From CAYPKW01 sp964411425 (GTDB lineage Bacteria; Pseudomonadota; Alphaproteobacteria; Dongiales; Dongiaceae), in NCBI GenBank assembly GCA_964411425.1, contig CAYPKW010000058.1, positions 1 to 16,855 of the forward strand: a DNA stretch of 16,855 bases, written 5' to 3'. The position numbers were made by a program, and so were the translations under genes. Shown piece after piece: positions 1 to 6,258 of the stretch; the stretch's first letter is position 1; the number at the start of each line of letters is the position of its first letter. Below the pieces are notes generated by a model that was given only the letters and a program-made list of their open reading frames with translations, was not told the DNA's origin and did not search any database.

Positions 1-126
1 TCCTCAGGATGAGGTCAGCCGGACGAAGGGCGGGCGCTCCTCAGGACGAGGGTTTTGTTCACAAAAACAACCCCTTGCCTCATGCTGAGGAGCCGGCGAA
101 GCCGGCGTCTCGAAGCACGAGGCAAG
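1..126. repeat. Intergenic palindromic repeat (REP-like), one full unit plus degenerate halves
   Basis: Arms 74-81 and 119-126 (CTTGCCTC / GAGGCAAG) are perfectly complementary and enclose CTCATGCTGAGG, an inner stem GCCGGC-GAA-GCCGGC (92-106), and TCGAAGCAC. Partial copies of the same motif (CCTCAGGATGAGG, CTCCTCAGGACGAGG) lie at about 1-14 and 38-52. Similar palindromes are scattered between genes in many alphaproteobacterial genomes, and a related pair sits at 4396-4478 here. Read on the minus strand, the hairpin follows the dehydrogenase stop and precedes a GGGGTTGTTTTTG tract, so it could also act as a terminator for that gene. No open reading frame in 1-151 looks coding. Confidence 0.6.
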
Positions 127-151
127 AGGTCGCCGTCATCGGCCCTTCGTA

Positions 152-1456
152 TTACGGCTGCCAGCGGCGCAAGGTTCGCGGCAGCGCCACCTCGCGCCAC
201 ATGCCCTTGATGTCGGCGACCAGGCCGCCGGCATGGAGGAGGTGCGCGAAGTCCGCCGCCCGCAGGGCGCGATACGCCTCGTGCGCCACCGCCCCCACCA
301 CGCAGTCGTACGGCGCCGCGGCGCCCGGCTCGGGTAATAAGATGATGTCGTAGCGGCGCGCCGCCTCGCCCGGGTCGGCGCCGGGATCGTGCACCGCGAC
401 GAAGTGGCCGCGCGCCTCGAGGCCGCGCACCAGATCGACCACCTTGGTGTTGCGTAGATCCGGCAGGTTCTCCTTGAAGGTAAGGCCGAGCACGAGAATG
501 CGCGCGCCGGCGCCACCCCCGTCCAGCGCGCCGGCGATGCGCTCGGCCAGGTGCTCGCCCATGCGATCGTTGATGCGCCGGCCCGCCAGCACGATTTCCG
601 GATGGTGGCCGGCGGCCTCGGCGCAGTGGGCGAGGTAGAACGGATCGACGCCGATGCAGTGGCCGCCAACCAGCCCCGGACGGAAATCGAGGAAGTTCCA
701 CTTGGTGCGGGCCGCGTCCAGCACGTCGTAGACCGACAGCCCGAGCCGGCCGAAGATCATGGTCACCTCGTTGATGAAGGCGATGTTGATGTCGCGCTGG
801 GCGTTCTCGATCACCTTGGCGGCCTCGGCGGTGCGGATGTCGCGGGCGACGAACACGCCGCCAGCGACGCGGCCGTAGAGTTGCGCCAGGCGCTCGGCGA
901 CCTCGGCGGTCTGGCCCGCCACCACCTTGGCGACGCGCTCCACCGTGTGGCCGCGGTCGCCCGGATTGATGCGTTCGGGCGAGTAGCCGAGGAAGAAGTC
1001 GCGGCCGGCCGCGAGGCCGGACGCCCGTTCGATCGCCGGCCCCAGCACCTCCTCGGTGACGCCGGGATAGACCGTGCTCTCGACGACCACGATGGGGCGC
1101 TCGGCCCTGGGCATCGTCGCGAGCGCCAGGCCCACCGAGCGGGCGGCGGCGCGCAAGGCCGACAGGTCCGGGCGGTTGTCGGCGTCGACCGGCGTCGGCA
1201 CGGCGACGATATAGAAGCCGGCGCCGGCGAGCCGGCCGGCGTCATGGCCGAGAGCGAGGCCGCTCGCCCGCAGGTCCTCGCCCGACACCTCGCCGGTGCG
1301 GTCGCGTCCGGCGCGGAGCTCGACGATTCGGGTCTCATCGATATCGAAGCCCATGACGCGCTCGCCCGGCGAGCGGCGGGCCAGCGCCACGGCGAGCGGC
1401 AGCCCGACGTAGCCGAGGCCGATCACGACCACGTTCGGCGTTGCGGTTGAGGACAT
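152..1456 (-). CDS. Nucleotide-sugar 6-dehydrogenase, TviB/WbpA/VipA type
   Basis: A 434-residue cytosolic enzyme expected to oxidise UDP-N-acetylhexosamine (or a related UDP-sugar) to the uronic acid with two NAD+, feeding capsule, O-antigen or exopolysaccharide synthesis. Residues 12-20 carry the Rossmann motif GLGYVGLPL. ESTVYPGVTEE lies near 126-136, the K214 region reads KVIENAQRDINIAFINE, and the catalytic Cys267 sits in GGHCIGVDPFY. The IEN.QRD.NIA.INE and TKWNF..FRPGLVGGHC segments are typical of the TviB/WbpA branch rather than UDP-glucose dehydrogenase. The start at 1456 was chosen because Met is followed within ten residues by the Rossmann strand and GGAG lies about 8-10 bases upstream. 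A longer in-frame start at 1606 would translate the intergenic hairpins and is unlikely. It is divergent from purH; the sugar substrate cannot be fixed from sequence alone. Confidence 0.93.
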   Translation of the reverse strand: MSSTATPNVVVIGLGYVGLPLAVALARRSPGERVMGFDIDETRIVELRAGRDRTGEVSGEDLRASGLALGHDAGRLAGAGFYIVAVPTPVDADNRPDLSALRAAARSVGLALATMPRAERPIVVVESTVYPGVTEEVLGPAIERASGLAAGRDFFLGYSPERINPGDRGHTVERVAKVVAGQTAEVAERLAQLYGRVAGGVFVARDIRTAEAAKVIENAQRDINIAFINEVTMIFGRLGLSVYDVLDAARTKWNFLDFRPGLVGGHCIGVDPFYLAHCAEAAGHHPEIVLAGRRINDRMGEHLAERIAGALDGGGAGARILVLGLTFKENLPDLRNTKVVDLVRGLEARGHFVAVHDPGADPGEAARRYDIILLPEPGAAAPYDCVVGAVAHEAYRALRAADFAHLLHAGGLVADIKGMWREVALPRTLRRWQP

Positions 1457-1480
1457 GACAGCATCTCCAAGTGGTCCGAT

Positions 1481-1521
1481 CCCGACAGACAGTGCCCTCT
1501 TCGAGGGCACTGTCTGTCGGG
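1481..1521. repeat. Perfect 19-bp inverted repeat with 3-base loop
   Basis: Positions 1481-1499 (CCCGACAGACAGTGCCCTC) are exactly complementary to 1503-1521, with TTC between. There is no run of T on either side, and the element lies between two divergent genes, so a terminator role is unlikely. It may be a small mobile palindrome, a protein-binding site, or a hairpin in the 5' leader of the minus-strand dehydrogenase, whose start is 24 bases away. Confidence 0.8.
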
Positions 1522-1547
1522 TGAATCGGCCCACAAACCTATTGACG

Positions 1548-1614
1548 CTAGTGGTATTCAGCTTCCGACAAATGGCTTCCCCGTGGGAGCCATTTGTCGG
1601 AACCATACCACTAG
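1548..1614. repeat. 67-bp nested inverted repeat with CTAG ends (MITE-like)
   Basis: Outer arms 1548-1557 (CTAGTGGTAT) and 1605-1614 are perfectly complementary. Inner arms 1563-1577 (TTCCGACAAATGGCT) and 1588-1602 are also perfect. Unequal spacers (five bases left, two right) separate the two stems, and a short C3/G3 stem tops the structure. Both ends read CTAG, which could be part of the palindrome or a target-site remnant. It encodes nothing. A non-autonomous miniature element or a REP-type palindrome is the best guess; the family is not recognised. Confidence 0.7.
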
Positions 1615-1719
1615 GGACGCGGCTGGCTGATTTCTGGCGAGCGCCGTCTCCGTGTCAACCGCGAGCGCTCTCAGGCCCGCCGTGCTAAGGTCCGGCGCGT
1701 TCCTGCCGGAGCCCTTGCC

Positions 1720-3285
1720 ATGCCCGACCTGGTGCCGATCGCCCGCGCGCTCGTTTCCGTCTCGGACAAGACCGGCGTCGTCGAGTTCGCGCGCTTCCTC
1801 GCCGGGCGCGGGGTGAAGCTGGTTTCGACCGGCGGCACGGCGGCGGAATTGCGCGCCGGCGGGCTCGAGGTCGTCGAGGTCGCGCAAGTGACCGGCTTCC
1901 CGGAGGTGATGGACGGCCGGGTCAAGACCCTGCACCCGAAGATCCACGGCGCCATCCTGGCGCGCCGCGACCGGCCCGAGCACCAGGCGGCGATGGCTGC
2001 GCACGGCATCGCCGCCATCGACCTCGTCGCCGTCAACCTCTACCCCTTCGCCGCGACGGCGGCCAGCGCCGACTTCGCCACCGGCGTCGAGAACATCGAC
2101 GTGGGCGGGCCGGCGCTGATCCGCGCCGCCGCCAAGAACCACCAGTTCGTCGCCGTCGCCACCGAACCCGGCGACTACGCCCAGGTGATGGCGGAGATGG
2201 CGGCGCATGACGGCGCCACGACGCTGGCGCTGCGCCGTCGGCTGGCGGAGGCCGCGTTCCGGCGCACCGGCGCCTACGATGCCGCGATCGCCCACTGGCT
2301 CGCCGCGGCCGGCGGCGGCGGTGAGCCCCTGCCGCCCCTGTTGGTGCTCGCCGGCCTGCGGCGGCAGGTCCTCAAATACGGCGAGAACCCGCACCAGCTG
2401 GCGGCGTTCTACGCGGCGCTTCAGCCGGGCGCGCCGCCGCGCCCGGGCGTCGCGACCGCGCGCCAACTGCAAGGCAAGGAGTTGGGCTTTAACAACCTCG
2501 CCGACGCCGACGCTGCCTTCGAGTTGGTCGCCGAGTTCGAGCGGCCCGCCGCCGTCATCGCCAAGCACGCCAACCCTTGCGGCGTCGCGGTGGCGGGCGA
2601 GCTGGCCCTCGCCTATGCGCGCGCGCGGGCCTGTGACCCGGCGAGCGCCTACGGCGGGGTGCTCGCCGTCAACCGGCCGCTCGACGCGGCAACGGCCGGC
2701 GCCATCGTCGGGCAGTTCCTCGAGGTCGTCATCGCGCCGGCGTTCGAGCCCGAGGCCCTGGCGGCATTGGCGGCGAAAGAGAATCTACGTCTGTTGAGCG
2801 CGGGCGACCTGCCCGACCCGGCGGCGCCGAGCCTCGAGCTCAAGTCGCTGGCCGGAGGCTACCTGGTGCAGACCCGCGACAACGGGCGCCTGCGCGACGG
2901 CGACCTTCGCGTGGCGACCAGGCGGGCGCCCACGCCGGCGGAGTTCGCCGACCTGCGGTTTGCCTGGCGAGTAGTAAAGCACGTCAAGTCGAACGCCATC
3001 GTGCTGGCCAAGGACGGCGCCACGGTCGGCATCGGAGCGGGCCAGCCGAGCCGGGTCGAGGCGGCGCGGCTGGCGGCCTCGAAGGCGGGGAAGCGGGCGC
3101 TGGGCGCGGTGGTCGCCTCGGACGCCTTCTTCCCCTTCCCCGATGGGATCGAAGCCGCCGCCGAGGCCGGCGCCACCGCCGCCATCCAGCCGGGCGGATC
3201 GGTGCGCGACGCCGAAGTAATTGCCGCCGCCGACGCCGCCGGCATGGCGATGGTGTTCACCGGGATGCGCCACTTCCGGCATTGA
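1720..3285 (+). CDS. purH: Bifunctional AICAR formyltransferase / IMP cyclohydrolase PurH
   Basis: A 521-residue cytosolic enzyme (the E. coli protein is about 529) for the last two steps of de novo IMP synthesis: it formylates AICAR with 10-formyl-tetrahydrofolate, then closes the ring to IMP. The N-terminal MGS-like cyclohydrolase domain (about 8-200) shows STGGTAAELR (36-45), VTGFPEVMDGRVKTLHPKIHG (57-77), VAVNLYPF (103-110) and IDVGGPALIRAAAKNH (126-141). The C-terminal transformylase domain shows KYGENPHQ (219-226), the catalytic Lys282-His283 pair in IAKHANPCGVA, then SAYGG, KHVKSNAI, FFPFPDGIE, and the expected end GMRHFRH. The start is supported by GGAG at 1708-1711, eight bases upstream. 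purM begins 19 bases after its stop, so the two are probably co-transcribed. Three hand-counted 60-base samples gave 72-85% GC. Confidence 0.97.
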   Translation: MPDLVPIARALVSVSDKTGVVEFARFLAGRGVKLVSTGGTAAELRAGGLEVVEVAQVTGFPEVMDGRVKTLHPKIHGAILARRDRPEHQAAMAAHGIAAIDLVAVNLYPFAATAASADFATGVENIDVGGPALIRAAAKNHQFVAVATEPGDYAQVMAEMAAHDGATTLALRRRLAEAAFRRTGAYDAAIAHWLAAAGGGGEPLPPLLVLAGLRRQVLKYGENPHQLAAFYAALQPGAPPRPGVATARQLQGKELGFNNLADADAAFELVAEFERPAAVIAKHANPCGVAVAGELALAYARARACDPASAYGGVLAVNRPLDAATAGAIVGQFLEVVIAPAFEPEALAALAAKENLRLLSAGDLPDPAAPSLELKSLAGGYLVQTRDNGRLRDGDLRVATRRAPTPAEFADLRFAWRVVKHVKSNAIVLAKDGATVGIGAGQPSRVEAARLAASKAGKRALGAVVASDAFFPFPDGIEAAAEAGATAAIQPGGSVRDAEVIAAADAAGMAMVFTGMRHFRH

Positions 3286-3304
3286 CCAGAGGGCGGGAAC
3301 GGAT

Positions 3305-4369
3305 TTGCGCAAGGAAATTTACAAGGAAGCCGGCGTCGATACCGAACAGGCCGATGCCGGTCTCAGCAGGCTGACGCGGCGGATCGTCGCGACCTGGCCG
3401 GGCGCCGACCAGATGGGGGCGGTCCAGCTCGACATCGGCTACTTCGCCAACGTCATCGACATCGGCGGTATCGGGATCGCCATCTCGACCGATGGAGTAG
3501 GCTCGAAGGCGCTCATCGCGACGATGCTGGGGAAGTACGATTCGATCGGGATCGACTGCGTCGCGATGAACGTCAACGACATACTGTGCGTCGGCGCGCG
3601 GCCCCTATCGATGGTCGATTACATCGCCGTCGAGACCGCCGAGGCCGGCATATTGGATGAGATCTCGATCGGGCTGTGCGAAGGCGCCATGATCGCCGGC
3701 GTCTCGATCGCCGGCGGCGAGACCGCGCAGCTCAAGGGCATGGTGCACGGGTTCGACCTGGCCGGCACCGCGATCGGACACGTGGCCCTGGATCGGATCT
3801 TGATCGGCCAGCGCATCGAAGAGGGCGACGTCGTCATCGGCGTCGAGAGCAACGGCATACACAGCAACGGGCTTACTCTCGCGCGACACGTCCTGTTCGA
3901 GCGCCATGACTGCAAGCTGTCGCACAGGTTCGAGGAGCTGGCGACGGACCTCGGCACGGAACTGCTGCGCCCGACCCACATCTACGTCAAGGAGGCGCTC
4001 GATCTCATGGAGCGGGTCGAGTCCACGAAGGCGCTCATCCATGTCACGAGCGGCGGCTTGCTCAACCTGGCGCGCGTCGCGGCCCCGGTCGGCTATGTCA
4101 TCGAGGGGCTTCCCCCCGTGCCGCCCATTTTCTCGATCATCCAGCGCCTCGGCCGGGTGGACGAAACGGAGATGTACGAGGTCTACAACATGGGCGTCGG
4201 TTTCTGCGCCGTCGTCGGACCCGCGGACGCTGAACAGGCGCTGGCGATCCTGAGCTCGCGCGGAAAACGGGCGCATCGGATCGGCCATGCCGTGGCCGAC
4301 CCACAGCGCCGCGTCACTCTCCTCAGCCAGGGCCTGGTCGGCAGCGGCAAGCGGTTCCAGCGCGGCTAG
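3305..4369 (+). CDS. purM: Phosphoribosylformylglycinamidine cyclo-ligase (AIR synthetase), archaeal-like PurM
   Basis: A 354-residue enzyme of the PurM/HypE superfamily that closes FGAM to AIR with ATP. Motifs are YKEAGVD (6-12), STDGVGSK (61-68), IDCVAMNVNDILCVGA (83-98), GGETAQ (137-142), GFDLAGTAIG (149-158), SNGIHSNGLTLAR, HVTSGGLLNL and YNMGVGFCAVV. The start is placed at TTG 3305 because the protein then begins RKEIYKEAGVD, as PurM proteins do; upstream in-frame codons only read through the end of purH. The dense MNVNDILCVGA, IHSNGLTLAR and EPT-like RPTHIYVKE wording follows archaeal PurM more than the proteobacterial form, in which I would expect CVND and a purN partner next door. Four hand-counted 60-base samples gave 60-70% GC, below purH. 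It lies just downstream of purH, an apparent purine operon. Confidence 0.9.
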   Translation: MRKEIYKEAGVDTEQADAGLSRLTRRIVATWPGADQMGAVQLDIGYFANVIDIGGIGIAISTDGVGSKALIATMLGKYDSIGIDCVAMNVNDILCVGARPLSMVDYIAVETAEAGILDEISIGLCEGAMIAGVSIAGGETAQLKGMVHGFDLAGTAIGHVALDRILIGQRIEEGDVVIGVESNGIHSNGLTLARHVLFERHDCKLSHRFEELATDLGTELLRPTHIYVKEALDLMERVESTKALIHVTSGGLLNLARVAAPVGYVIEGLPPVPPIFSIIQRLGRVDETEMYEVYNMGVGFCAVVGPADAEQALAILSSRGKRAHRIGHAVADPQRRVTLLSQGLVGSGKRFQRG

Positions 4370-4395
4370 CGCTCGATTGCTATGGTCTCGGTTCC

Positions 4396-4478
4396 GGCCT
4401 CGTCCTTCGTCCCTCGACAAGCTCGGGATGAGGAGGCTCAGGACGAGGCCCTCATGCTGAGCTTGTCGAAGCATGAGG
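4396..4478. repeat. Pair of adjacent intergenic palindromes (REP-like)
   Basis: The first unit has perfect 11-bp arms GGCCTCGTCCT (4396-4406) and AGGACGAGGCC (4440-4450) around CCTCGACAAGCTCGG. The second has arms CCTCATGCT (4450-4458) and AGCATGAGG (4470-4478) around GAGCTTGTCGA. The cores, CGACAAGCTC and GAGCTTGTCG, are reverse complements, so the two units face opposite ways. The motif is related to the palindrome at 74-126 and to repeats widespread in alphaproteobacteria. It starts about 25 bases after the purM stop and might protect the 3' end of the purHM transcript or terminate it. Confidence 0.65.
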
Positions 4479-4522
4479 CCGACTCCAGGATCTGTGCGGG
4501 CAAACACTAACGCATACGTCGG

Positions 4523-4552
4523 TAGACCGCGCCTCGCCGTATCGCCTAATAT
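4523..4552 (+). promoter_or_regulatory. Candidate promoter of the toxin-antitoxin relic
   Basis: TAGACC (4523-4528) and TAATAT (4547-4552) are separated by 18 bases and resemble a sigma-70 type promoter (four and four-to-five matches to consensus). The stretch 4500-4560 is clearly richer in A and T than its surroundings. It ends just upstream of the possible TTG start of the BrnT remnant, where a BrnTA operon promoter would be expected. This is a match by eye only. Confidence 0.3.
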
Positions 4553-4558
4553 AAGCCA

Positions 4559-4633
4559 TTGGCGTACAAGCAACGCGGCTGCGAGTGGGACGAGGCGAAG
4601 AGCGAGGCCAATCTATCGCAATGCCTATCGTGA
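4559..4633 (+). pseudogene. Remnant of a BrnT-family toxin gene (N-terminal codons only)
   Basis: From a possible TTG start at 4559 the frame reads LAYKQRGCEWDEAKSEANLS and stops at 4631-4633. The segment CEWDEAKSEANL is the characteristic opening of BrnT toxins (EWDxxKxxxNxxKHG...), ribonucleases that are neutralised by a downstream antitoxin. Everything after EANL is missing: the frame runs directly into the start region of the antitoxin gene and terminates. I infer that most of brnT, about 70-80 codons, was lost by deletion, leaving the promoter, the first codons and the antitoxin. The match is short (about 12 residues), so chance similarity is possible, but the position directly upstream of a matching antitoxin type supports it. 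Confidence 0.55.
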
Positions 4634-4989
4634 GATATTCGGCTGAAGAGCTCCGGCGCAAGGCGCGGGTCCATCGGCGAAGGATCGAGGCGACGACCGA
4701 AGCCGAGATCGCCCGTCACGCGGCGGCAGACAAATCGGCGACGGACGCCATCGACCTTGGCGCCGCTCTCAAGGAGGGTCGCGCAAGGGCGGTGGTCCCG
4801 CTCGATGTTGCCGCTATCCGTGCCAAGACGGGTCTGTCCCAGCAGCGTTTTGCCAGGGCCTTCCGGATCAGCCCGCATACGCTGCGAAACTGGGAACAGC
4901 GCCGGCGCGTGCCCGAGGGTCCGGCGCGCGCCCTCCTCTTCGCCATCGACCGAAATCCCAAGGCGTTGATGCGGGCGCTAGGGGCTTGA
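4621..4989 (+). CDS. Helix-turn-helix antitoxin/transcriptional regulator (BrnT-partner type)
   Basis: A 122-residue protein beginning MPIVRYSAEEL. A charged N-terminal region (about 5-60) is followed by an XRE-like helix-turn-helix at about 62-100: PLDVAAIRAKTGLSQQRFARAFRISPHTLRNWEQRRRVPEGPARALL, then a short tail ending MRALGA. Proteins with this layout (COG2944-like) are commonly encoded just behind BrnT toxins and act as antitoxin and operon repressor. ATG 4621 was chosen over GTG 4585 because the earlier start would read through the BrnT remnant in another frame. GCGAGG around 4603-4608 is a possible weak ribosome site. The toxin is reduced to a fragment, so this looks like an orphan antitoxin, perhaps kept as a regulator or as anti-addiction. 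Its last 12 bases overlap the end of the convergent transporter gene. Confidence 0.8.
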   Translation: MPIVRYSAEELRRKARVHRRRIEATTEAEIARHAAADKSATDAIDLGAALKEGRARAVVPLDVAAIRAKTGLSQQRFARAFRISPHTLRNWEQRRRVPEGPARALLFAIDRNPKALMRALGA

Positions 4990-6258
4990 CGAGGGATACG
5001 ACCGCTCCCTGACCGGCAGCAGCAGGAGGAATCCCGCCGCCATGAACACGAGCGTCACGGCGATGCCGGCGCGCTGGCTGGCGAAGGCGAGCGTGGCCCA
5101 GGCGACCAGCGCGGGCCCCAGGAACGCGCTCGCCTTGCCGGCCAGCCCATAGAGGCCGAAGAACTCGGTCGCCTGCGCCGGCGGGGCAAGGCGCGCCATG
5201 AACGAGCGGCTCGCCGCCTGCGCCGGCCCGAGGAAGGCGCCGAAGCCCATGGCGATCGCGTAGAACGTCCGCTTGTCCTCGACGGTCACCCCCGCGACCC
5301 CGAGCGCGATGATGGCGCCGAGCGATATGAGGATGGTCCGCTTCGGGCCGATCAGGTCGTCCACCCAGGCGAACGCGAAGGCGCCGAGGCCCGAGCTGAC
5401 GTTGAGCAGGATGCCGAACAGCAGCGCCTCGTCGAGCGCCATGCCGAAGGTGCCGACGGCGTAGATGCCGCCGAAGGCGAAGAGCGTGTTGAGGCCCTCG
5501 ATGTAGACCATCTTGGCGAGGAGGAACCGCGCCACGTTGGCGTGCCGGCGCACCTCCTTGAGCGTGCGCAGGAGATCGACGAGGCCACCCCGCACCGCGG
5601 CGCCGACGCCGCCGCCCGAGGGCGCCCGATCGGGCACCAGCAGGAACAGCGGCCAGGCGAAGAGCGCGAACCACAGGGCGGCGAGCGGCATCGCGATCCG
5701 CACCGGCTCGGCCGCCGCTTCGTCGAGGTCGAACAGCGGCGCCACCGGGCGCACGAACAGCACGAGCGCCAGCGACAGGCAGACCAGCCCGCCGCTATAT
5801 CCCAGCGCCCAGCCCCAACCGGACACCCGGCCCAACCACTCGCGCGGCACCAGCCCCGGCAACATGGCGTTGTAGAACACCGTGCCGAGCTCGAAGCCAA
5901 CGGTGGCGACGGCGGCGACGACCAGCGCATAGCGAAGATCGCCAGGGTCGGGCCGCACGTACCACAGCGCCGCCGTGGCGACGACGCAGATGAGCGTCAT
6001 CGCCGCCAGCCAGGGCTTGCGCGGCCCACCGCGGTCGGCGATGGCGCCCAGCACGGGGCTCGAGATCGCAATGGCGAGGCCGGCGAGGCTCATCGCCCGG
6101 CCCCACTGGGCGGTGCCCGACAGCGTGTCGCCCGCCACCGCCGTGGCCACGTAGGCGCTGAACAGGAAGGTGGTGACGATGGTGGGAAAGGCCGAGTTGG
6201 CCCAGTCGTACAGGCACCACGCGGCGACCGCCCGCCGGTCGAAGGCCGGCGCAGCCAT
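4978..6258 (-). CDS. MFS transporter, UMF1 family (Atg22-like)
   Basis: A 426-residue inner-membrane protein with about 12 hydrophobic segments, among them residues 23-42, 55-75, 83-103, 107-128 and 150-172, and a short cytoplasmic end. The opening AWCLYDWANSAFPTIVTTFLFSAYV and the later DWANSAF-like signature are typical of the UMF1 family, related to yeast Atg22, which exports amino acids from the vacuole. The bacterial substrate is not established. The loop DRGGPRKP between segments 2 and 3 is the MFS-type basic motif. ATG 6258 directly follows the TAG stop of the upstream glutamate dehydrogenase gene with no gap and no clear ribosome site of its own, so translational coupling is likely. 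An amino acid or ammonium-related solute would suit the operon, but that is inference. The 3' end overlaps the convergent antitoxin gene by 12 bases. Confidence 0.9.
   Translation of the reverse strand: MAAPAFDRRAVAAWCLYDWANSAFPTIVTTFLFSAYVATAVAGDTLSGTAQWGRAMSLAGLAIAISSPVLGAIADRGGPRKPWLAAMTLICVVATAALWYVRPDPGDLRYALVVAAVATVGFELGTVFYNAMLPGLVPREWLGRVSGWGWALGYSGGLVCLSLALVLFVRPVAPLFDLDEAAAEPVRIAMPLAALWFALFAWPLFLLVPDRAPSGGGVGAAVRGGLVDLLRTLKEVRRHANVARFLLAKMVYIEGLNTLFAFGGIYAVGTFGMALDEALLFGILLNVSSGLGAFAFAWVDDLIGPKRTILISLGAIIALGVAGVTVEDKRTFYAIAMGFGAFLGPAQAASRSFMARLAPPAQATEFFGLYGLAGKASAFLGPALVAWATLAFASQRAGIAVTLVFMAAGFLLLLPVRERSYPSSSP

Noticed and set aside
551..1450. Open frame of 299 codons on the plus strand opposite the nucleotide-sugar dehydrogenase
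   Set aside because: Antisense shadow of a conserved enzyme; no domain and no ribosome site.
1457..1606. N-terminal extension of the nucleotide-sugar dehydrogenase
   Set aside because: The extra 50 codons translate the two hairpins; the internal ATG at 1456 has a good ribosome site directly before the Rossmann fold.
1481..1614. Hairpins as rho-independent terminators
   Set aside because: They lie between two divergent genes, where no transcript should end, and no T tract follows either stem.
1558..2568. Minus-strand frame of 336 codons over the start of purH, ending in FRQMAPTGKPFVG
   Set aside because: Mostly antisense to purH; the ending is a translation of the palindrome at 1548-1614, which gives similar peptides on both strands.
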